Source: Spirochaetaceae bacterium (GTDB taxonomy: Bacteria > Spirochaetota > Spirochaetia > SZUA-6 > Bin103). Taken from it: a stretch of DNA of 25,164 nt. Positions 7,056 to 14,347 of this stretch are shown here, piece after piece. Where the stretch lies: contig JAPPKD010000369.1 in assembly GCA_028820215.1 (NCBI GenBank), positions 1 to 25,164 of the forward strand, given 5' to 3'. How positions within the stretch are numbered: the first letter of the stretch is position 1; each line of letters starts with the position of its first letter. A program made the position numbers and the translations under genes. The notes beneath the pieces were generated by a model. The model was not told where the DNA came from. It searched no databases and worked only from the letters and a program-made list of their open reading frames with translations.

Positions 7056-7943
7056 ATGCCGCGCTCCCTCAGCCGGGACGAGTTGGACCGGTACGCCGAC
7101 CAGGGGTTCCTGATCGTCGAGGACGTGCTCGGCGACGCCGACTTCGCGCCGGTCGAGGCGGCGTACGAGCGGCTCGTCGACTCCATCGCGCGCCGTCACC
7201 TGGCGGAGGGGCTGATCACCTCCGCCGCCGAGGGCGAGGGCTTCACCACCCGCCTGGCGCGCATTGAGGAACAGCTCTCCGACAGCGAAGCGACGGTCCA
7301 CAAGCGGGAGCTGGACATCATGGAGGCGCGCCTCCCGGAGATGTTCGCGTTCTGTTTCAACCCCAACCTGCTGGCGCCGGTGGAGAGCATCGTCGGGCCG
7401 GAGATCACGCTGAGCCCGATCCAGCATCTTCGCCCGTACACGCCGAGGCGCGGCGAGCGCCAGCCGATGCAGGTTCCCTGGCACCAGGACCAGGGCGTCA
7501 CCCGCGAGGAGGCGGACGCTTCACAGATCCTCACGGTGTGGATTCCGCTGGTCGACGTGGATACGACCAACGGTTGCCTGCAGGTGCTCCCGGGGGTCAA
7601 CAAGCTCGGCCTGCTGCAGCACGAGCGGGAAGGCGGCACCCACATCAAGCATTCCCTGATGCCCGACGTGGAGCCGTACGACTGCGTCATGCGCCGCGGT
7701 GACCTGCTGATGATGAGCGCCTACACCCCGCACCATGGCCACCAGAACCGCAGCGACCGGGTGCGCTGGAGCATGGACCTGCGGTTCCAGAAGACCGGCA
7801 CGCCCACCGGCCGCCCGGATTTCCCCGAGGTGGTGGTGCAGAGCCGGAGCGATCCCGCTTCAGTGCAGGACGACTACGACGAGTGGTGCCGCCGCTGGAT
7901 CGCCTCGCTCGCGGCCCCGCCGCAGAAGCACCACCGCGTCTGA
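7056..7943 (+). CDS. Phytanoyl-CoA dioxygenase (PhyH) family protein
   Basis: 295 aa. PhyH-family enzymes are non-haem Fe(II)/2-oxoglutarate oxygenases. The iron site is visible: H143 and D145 in PWHQDQGVT, and a distal His in TPHHGHQNRS (224-233); R235 or R237 would bind 2-oxoglutarate. CLQVLPGVNK (174-183) is the usual strand before the distal His. The length is typical. There is no signal peptide, so it is cytoplasmic. The substrate is not predictable: members hydroxylate lipids, sugars, amino acids or small metabolites. It is alone on its strand and convergent with the sulfatase; a 9-bp hairpin covers its stop codon. Confidence 0.93.
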   Translation: MPRSLSRDELDRYADQGFLIVEDVLGDADFAPVEAAYERLVDSIARRHLAEGLITSAAEGEGFTTRLARIEEQLSDSEATVHKRELDIMEARLPEMFAFCFNPNLLAPVESIVGPEITLSPIQHLRPYTPRRGERQPMQVPWHQDQGVTREEADASQILTVWIPLVDVDTTNGCLQVLPGVNKLGLLQHEREGGTHIKHSLMPDVEPYDCVMRRGDLLMMSAYTPHHGHQNRSDRVRWSMDLRFQKTGTPTGRPDFPEVVVQSRSDPASVQDDYDEWCRRWIASLAAPPQKHHRV

Positions 7944-7953
7944 GGACGCGGTG
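7932..7953. terminator. Perfect 9-bp hairpin across the PhyH stop codon
   Basis: CACCGCGTC (7932-7940) and GACGCGGTG (7945-7953) pair perfectly around the loop TGAG, which contains the TGA stop of the PhyH gene. The site lies between convergent gene ends (PhyH at 7943, sulfatase at 8000), so it could end transcription from both sides. No T-run follows on either strand, so it would be a hairpin-only terminator or an mRNA 3'-end stabiliser. Confidence 0.5.
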
Positions 7954-7999
7954 ACCCGGGCGGAGGCACCCCTTCAGCTCGCCGGCCTCGGCAGTCGAG

Positions 8000-9325
8000 C
8001 TACGGCGGAGCGTCGGGCCGCTTCGAGGAGTCGTCGAGTTCGCGCTCCTGCCGGATCAGGTCCAGCAGATCCGCCGCCAGACCGGGCGACTCCCCGAAGA
8101 GGTCGCGCCGCTCACCGGGGTCGGCGGCGAGGTCGAACAACTCGGTCCTCTCCGGCCGCCCTTCGCCGTCGGTGCAGAGCTTCAGGTCGCCGATGCGTGC
8201 GCCGAACTCGCTTCCGCGGAAGTTCCAGAACAGGGTGCGGTCCAGCTCGGCCGCCTCGCCGGTGATCAGCGGCCAGATGTCGCGCCCGTCCCAGCACGGA
8301 TCCCCGGCGGTGGCCGCGCCGACCAGATTCGCGAAGGTCGGCATCCAGTCGACGACCTGGATCGGCCGCGACACCGTGGCCGGCTGCAGCGTTCCCGGCC
8401 AACTGATCACCGCGGGCGTGCGGATCCCGCCCTCGTAGAGCTGCGCCTTCTGCCCGCGCAGCGGCAGATTGCATCCCAGTCGCGGCATCTCCTCCTGCCG
8501 GCCGGGATAGAGGTCGGTGCTGTGCAGCGGACAGTCGGGGATCGCGCCGTTGTCGGATGCGAACACCACGATCGTGTCGTCAATCTGCAGCGTCCGGTGC
8601 AGCGACTCGATCATGCGCCCGATCGCATGGTCCATGTGACTCAGGTAGGCGGCGTACATCTTGAACGAGCGGTCACGGGCGGGATCGGCGTCGTAGACCC
8701 GGTCATGGTAGACGTCAATCCAGTCCTCGGGCGCCTTGACCGGCACATGCACGGCGGTGAATGGGACATAACAGAACCACGGCTGCTCCCGCGCCTCCAT
8801 CCACCGCAGTGCCTCGTCCACGATCAGGTCGGTCACGTGTCCACTCGCCTCGATCAGCTCGCCGTTGCGGTGCCAGGTCCAGGAGTACTCGCCTTCCTTG
8901 TAGCGGTGGCTGTAGGGATCCACCCCGCCGGCGAGGCTCCCGTACGCATAGTCGAACCCGTACCGGTTCGGTCCGAACCGTGGGTCCGAGCCCAGATGCC
9001 ACTTGCCGAACAGCCCGGTAGCGTAACCGGCGTTGCGCAGCGCGGTCGCCAGCGTCTCGTAGTCGTCCGGGAGCACCGGCGGGTTCGACGGCACGGTGGC
9101 GTGCCGTCCGAAGCGGCCGGGATGGCGGCCGGTCAGGAGCGAGGCACGCGTGGGCGTGCACATCGGGCAGACGTAGTGCTGATCGAGCTCCACACCGTCC
9201 CGAGCCAGCCGGTCGAGACTGGGCGTGCGGATCTCCGAGCCGTGGTAACCCACGTCCCCCCACCCCAGGTCGTCGGCGAGGATGTAGAGGATGTTGGGCG
9301 TACGGTTGGGCTCGGACCCGGTCAC
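8000..9325 (-). CDS. Type I sulfatase (arylsulfatase family), no signal peptide
   Basis: 441 aa from GTG 9325. The GTG overlaps the TGA of the upstream dehydrogenase by 4 bases (GTGA), implying translational coupling. The metal-binding start ILYILADDLGWGD has D18/D19. CTPTRASLLTG (56-66) is the sulfatase signature; C56 would be oxidised to formylglycine. GKWHLG (107-112) and ASDNG (256-260) supply further active-site residues. The frame is open further upstream, but only as a shadow of the dehydrogenase. No signal peptide is present, so it probably acts in the cytoplasm on an imported sulfated substrate, unlike most periplasmic sulfatases. A maturase (FGE or anaerobic AtsB type) is needed; none is obvious here, as the SUMF1 gene lacks the FGE cysteines. 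Confidence 0.95.
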   Translation of the reverse strand: MTGSEPNRTPNILYILADDLGWGDVGYHGSEIRTPSLDRLARDGVELDQHYVCPMCTPTRASLLTGRHPGRFGRHATVPSNPPVLPDDYETLATALRNAGYATGLFGKWHLGSDPRFGPNRYGFDYAYGSLAGGVDPYSHRYKEGEYSWTWHRNGELIEASGHVTDLIVDEALRWMEAREQPWFCYVPFTAVHVPVKAPEDWIDVYHDRVYDADPARDRSFKMYAAYLSHMDHAIGRMIESLHRTLQIDDTIVVFASDNGAIPDCPLHSTDLYPGRQEEMPRLGCNLPLRGQKAQLYEGGIRTPAVISWPGTLQPATVSRPIQVVDWMPTFANLVGAATAGDPCWDGRDIWPLITGEAAELDRTLFWNFRGSEFGARIGDLKLCTDGEGRPERTELFDLAADPGERRDLFGESPGLAADLLDLIRQERELDDSSKRPDAPP

Positions 9326-10368
9326 ACCTCGACCCAGGCCCCGGTGTCCGAGGAGCGGTACACGGCGTCGAACAGCGCCACCGAGCGGCGCGCCTCGCGC
9401 CCGTCGCACTGCAGCGCGGAGCCGGTGCGGATGGCGCCCACCATGTCCGCGAAGATGTTGTCCGGCAGATCCGGCGGGATCGCGTAGGAGCCGAGGTCGC
9501 CGGCGACCACCTCCGGGCTGCCCTCGACCCGGAACGCGTCGGCGGCCGAGCGGGCTCCTTCCGGTACGTGGTCGAGCGTCATCTCCTCGGCGTTCTCCCA
9601 GGTGAGGGTGCCCCACGTGCCGCTCAGGGTGACCTCGTGCCCGCGGTTGGGGACCGCGCAGGTGGTGGTGACGATCGACCCCACCGGCCCCTCGCGGAAC
9701 TGGACGACGGCGGTGGTGCCGTCCTCGGTCTCGATGTCGTGGCCGTACGTGCCGCGGCAGCCCACCACCCGTTCGGGGGTGCCGGCCCACCAGAGCAGCA
9801 GGTCCACGAAATGGACGGCCTGGTTGGCGAGTGAGCCCCCCTCGGTGTCCAGGCGGCTGCGCCACGCCTGCGGCATGCCGGCGTCGTAGTAGGCCTGCCC
9901 GCGGAACCAGTGCATGCGCAGGTCCGCCCGCAGCAGCCGGCCGACGGCGCCCGATTCGACCGCGCTCTTGACCCGGTGGTTCGCGGGCAGGTAGCGCTCC
10001 TGGAAGTCGATGCCCAGAAGCAGCCCGCGGCTGTCGGCCTCGTGGATGGCGCGGTCGCAGGCGGCGGCGGTGATGTCCATCGGCTTGGTCATGCACACGT
10101 GCTTGCCGGCCTGCAGCGCCTGTACCGCCATCGCCCCGTGCGTGCCGCTCGGCGTCCACAGCCCGATCACGTCCACGTCGTCGCGGGCCAGCAGCTCGTC
10201 GTAGCTCTGCACCCACGGCACGCCCAGCTCCCCGGACGCGGCGGTGCCGCGCTCTTCGGACAGGTCGCAGATCGCGACCAGCTCTGCCCCCTCGGTCTCC
10301 ATGCATCGGTCTGCGCGCCCGCGGCCCATGCCCAGACCGACGATCGCGAACCTGACGGCGTCTGCCAT
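9322..10368 (-). CDS. Gfo/Idh/MocA-family NAD(P)-dependent oxidoreductase
   Basis: 348 aa from ATG 10368, chosen because AAGGGAG (complement of 10375-10381) stands 6 bases upstream; an ATG 23 codons earlier lacks a site and adds a non-family tail. The Rossmann motif GLGMGRGR is at 11-18. MTKP (93-96) holds the family Lys (K95), with Thr where Glu is usual. ANQAVHFVDLL (181-191) supplies the catalytic His (H186) and Asp (D189). These enzymes oxidise or reduce sugars, inositols and sugar acids in the cytoplasm. It is the first gene of a two-gene operon, its stop overlapping the sulfatase start by 4 bases, so the pair probably works on one sulfated sugar. It is divergent from a second family member, 68 bases between starts. 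Confidence 0.94.
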   Translation of the reverse strand: MADAVRFAIVGLGMGRGRADRCMETEGAELVAICDLSEERGTAASGELGVPWVQSYDELLARDDVDVIGLWTPSGTHGAMAVQALQAGKHVCMTKPMDITAAACDRAIHEADSRGLLLGIDFQERYLPANHRVKSAVESGAVGRLLRADLRMHWFRGQAYYDAGMPQAWRSRLDTEGGSLANQAVHFVDLLLWWAGTPERVVGCRGTYGHDIETEDGTTAVVQFREGPVGSIVTTTCAVPNRGHEVTLSGTWGTLTWENAEEMTLDHVPEGARSAADAFRVEGSPEVVAGDLGSYAIPPDLPDNIFADMVGAIRTGSALQCDGREARRSVALFDAVYRSSDTGAWVEV

Positions 10369-10436
10369 TCGTGTCTCCCTTCGCCGGACAGCCTCCGGCT
10401 CGCCGGTTACGATGACCGGGCGGGCTCGATGTGGCA

Positions 10437-11651
10437 ATGGGAATAGCTGAATCGGGAATAGCCGAATCGCGGATCGTCGACACCAACCCGGTCGTGGAGG
10501 CGCTGGGTCGCCGCTTGCGGCTGGCCGTGATCGGCGGCGGTCCCGGCTCCTTCATCGGCGAGATGCATCGCGCGGCATCGCGGCTCGACGACCGTTACCG
10601 GATCGTCGCCGCTGCCCTGTCGTCGGACGCGGAGCGCGGGCGCGCCGCGGCCCGGCGGATCGGCGTGCCGGCCGACCGCGCCTACGGCTCCGGGGCGGAG
10701 CTGATCGAGCGCGAGGCCGCCCGCGACGACGGCGCCGACGTGGTCGCGATCATGACCCCGAACGAGACGCATCGGGAGTACAGCGTCGCCGCGCTGGAGC
10801 GCGGCTTCGACGTCATCTGCGACAAGCCGCTGGCCAACTCGCTCGACGACGCCCTGGCGGTGGTGCGGGCGGTACGGTCCTGCCGCAGGGTCTTCGCCCT
10901 CACCCACAACTACACCGGCTATCCCATGGTGCGGCAGGCGCGCGCCATGGTCGCGGACGGCCAGCTCGGCGAGATCCGGCTGGTGCAGGTCGAGTACGTG
11001 CAGGGCGGCAATGCGGTCGAGCCCGACCGGCCCGCGCGGTGGCGGTTCGATCCCGCTCGGAGCGGGCCGTCGCTGATCCTGGGCGACATCGGCACCCACG
11101 CCCATCACCTGGTCTGCTACGTCGCCGGCGTGGAGCTGGAGGCGGTCGCTGCCGACGTCGGAGCGATCGTGCCGGGGCGCACGGTGCACGACTACGCCGG
11201 AGTGCTGCTGCGGTTCGCCGGCGGCGCGCGCGGCTGCCTGTGGGCCACGCAGGCGGCCGCCGGCATGGAGAGCAGCCTGGGGTTCCGGATCTCCGGCGCC
11301 GCAGGCACCGTCGAGTGGCACCAGGACCGCGCCAACGAGCTCCGCTTCCTGCCGCTCGCCGGCCCGGCGCAGGTACGGACCCGCAACGGTCCGGGCACCC
11401 TGCCTCTGTCCGCCCGCGGCAGCCGCGTCGGCAAGGGGCACCCGGAGGGGTTCCACGAGGCTTTCGCCAACATCTACGCGGACGCCGCCGAGGTGATCGC
11501 CGCCCGCCGCTCCGGGGGCGTGCCCGATCCGCTGGCGCTGCACTTCCCGACGGTCGCGGACGGCGCGCGCGGGCTCGCCTTCGTGGAGGCCGCGCTCGCT
11601 TCCTCCGCCGCCGGCGGCGGATGGGTGGACTGCCGGCTGACCCTCGACTGA
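10437..11651 (+). CDS. Second Gfo/Idh/MocA-family oxidoreductase
   Basis: 404 aa from ATG 10437; a GTG six bases upstream (10431) and one at 10494 are alternatives, none with a strong SD. The first residues are a duplicated GIAES (15-nt direct repeat, 10440-10469) outside the conserved fold. The Rossmann loop is VIGGGPGSFIG, the DKP motif holds the catalytic Lys, and LILGDIGTHAHHL contains the Asp/His pair of the active site. It is about 50 residues longer than the first member and clearly not a recent duplicate. It heads a likely two-gene unit with the RmlD-like gene 54 bases downstream. Substrate is unknown; a sugar or cyclitol redox step is the family role. Confidence 0.93.
   Translation: MGIAESGIAESRIVDTNPVVEALGRRLRLAVIGGGPGSFIGEMHRAASRLDDRYRIVAAALSSDAERGRAAARRIGVPADRAYGSGAELIEREAARDDGADVVAIMTPNETHREYSVAALERGFDVICDKPLANSLDDALAVVRAVRSCRRVFALTHNYTGYPMVRQARAMVADGQLGEIRLVQVEYVQGGNAVEPDRPARWRFDPARSGPSLILGDIGTHAHHLVCYVAGVELEAVAADVGAIVPGRTVHDYAGVLLRFAGGARGCLWATQAAAGMESSLGFRISGAAGTVEWHQDRANELRFLPLAGPAQVRTRNGPGTLPLSARGSRVGKGHPEGFHEAFANIYADAAEVIAARRSGGVPDPLALHFPTVADGARGLAFVEAALASSAAGGGWVDCRLTLD
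10440..10469 (+). repeat. 15-bp direct repeat in the 5' end of a coding region
   Basis: GGAATAGCTGAATCG is followed at once by GGAATAGCCGAATCG, one base different. Both copies encode GIAES at the N-terminus of the second Gfo/Idh/MocA protein. It lies before the Rossmann fold, so the duplication should not disturb the enzyme. Confidence 0.85.
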
Positions 11652-11666
11652 CGACGGCATTAGAAT
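11637..11666 (+). promoter_or_regulatory. Weak sigma70-like promoter candidate before RmlD-like gene
   Basis: CTGACC (11637-11642) and TAGAAT (11661-11666) are separated by 18 bases and match the -35/-10 consensus at 4/6 and 5/6. A short hairpin (CCTCG-GTGA-CGAGG) and the strong SD lie just downstream. The -35 overlaps the end of the dehydrogenase gene, so this would be an internal promoter letting the reductase be made separately. Confidence 0.3.
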
Positions 11667-11687
11667 GCGCACCTCGGTGACGAGGCT

Positions 11688-11697
11688 AAGGGAGGTG
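11688..11697 (+). promoter_or_regulatory. Strong Shine-Dalgarno fixing a GTG start
   Basis: AAGGGAGGTG ends 8 bases before the GTG at 11706; its GGAGG core is 10 bases away. It is the strongest ribosome binding site in this half of the window and settles the RmlD-like start, since no ATG is available nearby. Confidence 0.7.
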
Positions 11698-11705
11698 GGA
11701 GCGCG

Positions 11706-12659
11706 GTGAAGGTATACGTGACCGGTGGCACCGGATTCGTCGGCAGCAACATCGTCAAGGTCGCCGCCGAGGAGAACGGCGCGGCGGTGTTCACGACCGT
11801 GTACCGCTGGCAGCCGGACGGACCCGTACCCTACGAGCACGGCCGCGTCGACATGACCGACCGCGACCAGGTGCTGGCAAGCGTCCGCGCCTTCCGGCCC
11901 GACGCCATCATCCACTCGGCGATCCTCAAGGGCTTCGACCAGATGTACCGCGATCGCACCCTGGCATGGCGCGCCTACGTCGACTCGACGCGCCACCTGA
12001 CCCAGGCCGCCAACGAGGTCGGCGCCAAGATGATCCTGATCTCGTCCGACTGGGTGTTCGACGGCACGCAGAGCGGGGCCGACGAGGCCACGCCTCCCAA
12101 TCCGGTCAATCTGTACGGCCTGCTCAAGGTGGTGGGCGAGACGGTGGTGCTGGAGGCGGCCGACAACGGCGCGGTGGCGCGCATCTCCGGCGTGAACGGC
12201 ATGCACTGGACGCGCCCCGAGGAACCGCAGACCCAGAACGTCGGCTACGGCAGCCTGATCGGCGCCCTCCTGGAGACGGCCGGCCGCGGCCGGCCCTTCG
12301 TCATGTGGCATGGCGAGATCAACATGCACGCCACCCTCAGCCTGGCCAGCGAGAGCGCCCGCATGATGATGCGCATCATCGAACGGGACGCGCAGGGGAT
12401 CTTCCACTGCTGCTCGGGTGCCAGCGTTTCGCGCATGGATGCGGTGCGGACCGCCGCCGAGGTGTTCGAGCTGGACGCCGGCCTGATCTCGACCGGGCCG
12501 CCGAGCTGGGTGGGGATGGCCGGAGCGCAGGTTCCGCACGACACCAGCATGTCGGCGGCGGCCACCGCGGAGCGCCTCGACTACCGGCTGCCGTCCGCGG
12601 AGGAGCTGCTGCGGATCTACCGCAGGGAATGGGAGACCGGCACGCTGAGCGCTCCGTAG
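11706..12659 (+). CDS. RmlD-like NAD(P)-dependent sugar reductase/epimerase (SDR family)
   Basis: 317 aa from GTG 11706 with a strong SD. The nucleotide-binding motif TGGTGFVG (6-13) is intact. YxxxK is present in NLYGLLKVVGE, and ISSDWVFDG is characteristic of the dTDP-4-dehydrorhamnose reductase (RmlD) branch of extended short-chain dehydrogenases. The length is usual (~300 aa). It has no neighbours of the dTDP-rhamnose pathway (RmlA, B, C), so it more likely acts on a free or modified sugar in a catabolic path with the dehydrogenase 54 bases upstream. It is cytoplasmic and convergent with the second PhyH gene. Confidence 0.92.
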   Translation: MKVYVTGGTGFVGSNIVKVAAEENGAAVFTTVYRWQPDGPVPYEHGRVDMTDRDQVLASVRAFRPDAIIHSAILKGFDQMYRDRTLAWRAYVDSTRHLTQAANEVGAKMILISSDWVFDGTQSGADEATPPNPVNLYGLLKVVGETVVLEAADNGAVARISGVNGMHWTRPEEPQTQNVGYGSLIGALLETAGRGRPFVMWHGEINMHATLSLASESARMMMRIIERDAQGIFHCCSGASVSRMDAVRTAAEVFELDAGLISTGPPSWVGMAGAQVPHDTSMSAAATAERLDYRLPSAEELLRIYRREWETGTLSAP

Positions 12660-12662
12660 CCC

Positions 12663-12680
12663 GACGCCGCGCCGGGCGTC
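12663..12680. terminator. Short GC hairpin between convergent genes
   Basis: GACGCC (12663-12668) and GGCGTC (12675-12680) pair around GCGCCG. The hairpin occupies almost the whole 22-base gap between the RmlD-like stop and the second PhyH stop, which suits a bidirectional terminator. There is no T-run, and six-base GC repeats are common at this base composition, so confidence is modest. Confidence 0.35.
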
Positions 12681-12681
12681 C

Positions 12682-13923
12682 TCAGCCGGGCGGCCAGCTC
12701 GCCACGAAATCGTCGACGTCGAAGTTCCGCGGCATCTCGTACTGCTCGTAGCCGGTTGGCTCGGTCGAACCGCCGGACGCCGGTCGATGCCCGGGGGGGC
12801 GCAGCCTGCGGTCGAGGTCGGCGAAGCCGTCCCGCAGGCGGTTCACCTCCGCGCCGGTGAAGCGCTCCATGAGCGTGGCGGTGCGCCACCGGTTGCCGGC
12901 GTGGTCCAGCGTCGCGACCTGGTAGTCGGCGTCGGACAGCGCCTCCGCGCCGACCTCGGATAGTCTCCAGAGCGCATGCGCGATCTTGTGGAGCTGTACC
13001 ACGCAGACCATGCGGCCCAACCGCCCGGGGTGCAGGCACGCCAAGTGCTCCCGGAACTCCGCCCCGTCCCGTTCGATGACGGCACGGAAGGAGGCCTCGA
13101 CCGTGTCGCGCTCCTCACACAGCAGCCGCTCGAAGCGCTCGAACCGACGCGCCGTCTCTGGGGCCAGCCGCTCGAAGAGATCCGGCTTCCAGCAGGTGGC
13201 GCGACTGTGCGCGAGCACGGGACCGCCCAACTCCCGGTAGGCGACGTTGAACGTGCGCCGGCGGCGGTCCGCGTCGGCGCTGCCGGAGTGAACCATTGCC
13301 GCGTCGAACACCACGGCATCGCCGGCGGCCAGCTCGCAGCGGCGACCCCCCGGCAGCGGTTCGTCGGCGAACTGCCCCGGTCGGTCGAGCACCTCCTGCT
13401 CGGCCGCGGTGTTGCCGCGCCGATTGCTTCCCGGCACCACCCAGAGCGAGTCGTCGTCGTGCAGGGCGATGTTCCACGAGAGCACGCCGGGCGCGTTGGC
13501 CTGGGAGTCCGCCTGCAGGCCACTTAGCGGCAGCGGAGACGACGGCCGCAGCACCGAGTCCCGGTGCCACTGGAAGATCCTACTCAGCGGCTTGGCCGGC
13601 TCCGTAAACAGGGACGCGGTGTTGAGCCCCACCTCCGGAGCCGCCATGAGCCGGCGGTTCACGTCCAGCACGCGGTCGGACACCAGCGGGTCGAACAGCG
13701 CCGCGGTGTCCGGATCGATGAAGTCGTAGAGGCCCGGGTGCGGCACGCGGTGCGCGTCCCAGCCCACGTTCGGGTCGCCGCGCGAGCGCTCGCGCGCCCG
13801 GTCCAGAAACAGCTCGGCGGTGGCGAGGACCGGCTCCAGCCGCTCCGGCTCGATCGCGCCGCGCACGATCAGATACCCGTGATCTAGAATCACCGTCGGC
13901 TCGTCGGTCTCTCCGGTCTTCAT
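12682..13923 (-). CDS. Phytanoyl-CoA dioxygenase (PhyH) family protein, longer type
   Basis: 413 aa from ATG 13923. The iron-binding HxD is H120/D122 in FQWHRDSVL, and the distal His is H212 in AAMVHSGSADADRRRRTFNVAYR region, where R222/R223 or R230 could hold 2-oxoglutarate. The DSLWVVPGSNRRGN strand (158-171) is typical of the fold. It is about 120 residues longer than the first PhyH protein, with an extra C-terminal region (~240-413) rich in Arg and Glu that may be a helical domain. The two are clearly different subfamilies. No signal peptide is present. Divergent from the small conserved gene at 14083; substrate unknown. Confidence 0.88.
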   Translation of the reverse strand: MKTGETDEPTVILDHGYLIVRGAIEPERLEPVLATAELFLDRARERSRGDPNVGWDAHRVPHPGLYDFIDPDTAALFDPLVSDRVLDVNRRLMAAPEVGLNTASLFTEPAKPLSRIFQWHRDSVLRPSSPLPLSGLQADSQANAPGVLSWNIALHDDDSLWVVPGSNRRGNTAAEQEVLDRPGQFADEPLPGGRRCELAAGDAVVFDAAMVHSGSADADRRRRTFNVAYRELGGPVLAHSRATCWKPDLFERLAPETARRFERFERLLCEERDTVEASFRAVIERDGAEFREHLACLHPGRLGRMVCVVQLHKIAHALWRLSEVGAEALSDADYQVATLDHAGNRWRTATLMERFTGAEVNRLRDGFADLDRRLRPPGHRPASGGSTEPTGYEQYEMPRNFDVDDFVASWPPG

Positions 13924-14023
13924 TCGTGCGTCCCCGGCGATCTCCGCGCCCCACCATGCCCGCCCGGCGTCCGGCAGGCAAGCGTCCGTGCATGCCCCCG
14001 GCTCGGTGAGCGGAGCGACTCAC

Positions 14024-14053
14024 TCGAACATTGGAGACGTAGCGCGTGTTCGA
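14024..14053. promoter_or_regulatory. 7-bp inverted repeat in a divergent promoter region
   Basis: TCGAACA (14024-14030) and TGTTCGA (14047-14053) are perfect inverted copies 16 bases apart. They lie between the second PhyH gene (-) and the small conserved gene (+), about 30 bases before the latter's ATG. A TAGCAT 18 bases downstream could be a -10 element. The layout fits a dimeric regulator site, but a 7-base match can occur by chance. Confidence 0.3.
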
Positions 14054-14082
14054 TGCCGCTCGAAACCGTGTAGCATCGGCTC

Positions 14083-14322
14083 ATGGCTACCCTTGATGAT
14101 GCAGTGCGGTTGATCGAGGACGGAGACTGGCAGGCGGCTCACACCATCGTCCAGAAAGACTCTTCGCAGCTCGCGAGCTGGGCGCACGGCATCGTCCACC
14201 TGCTGGAGGGCGACCGCGCCAACGCCGGCTACTGGTACCGGCGCGCCGGACGCGACCTGCCGGACGACGTGGAGATCGAAAGCGAGACAGTCGCGCTCAA
14301 GGCCGAGATCGCCCGCACCTGA
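14083..14322 (+). CDS. Small conserved protein of unknown function (79 aa)
   Basis: 79 aa, acidic, no signal peptide or membrane helix. The core WAHGIVHLLEGDRANAGYWY (33-52) followed by RRAGR is a pattern I recall from small bacterial proteins annotated as hypothetical; the helix-turn-helix-like pairing resembles one TPR-like hairpin. The conserved core supports a real gene despite a weak ribosome binding site before ATG 14083. It stands alone on its strand, convergent (25-base gap) with the Ig-like protein of the sugar ABC operon. No function can be given. Confidence 0.75.
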   Translation: MATLDDAVRLIEDGDWQAAHTIVQKDSSQLASWAHGIVHLLEGDRANAGYWYRRAGRDLPDDVEIESETVALKAEIART

Positions 14323-14347
14323 CGGCACGACCTGCGTTCGCCCGCGT

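Noticed and set aside
9326..10555. Upstream extension of the sulfatase frame to an 851-aa protein
   Set aside because: The extra ~410 codons are an out-of-frame shadow of the Gfo/Idh/MocA gene, rich in Arg, Gly and Ala, with no domain features. The GTG at 9325 gives the normal sulfatase N-terminus.
10407..12539. Long minus-strand open frame (710 codons)
   Set aside because: It is antisense to the dehydrogenase and RmlD-like genes, which have full family motifs. High G+C removes stop codons and creates such shadows.
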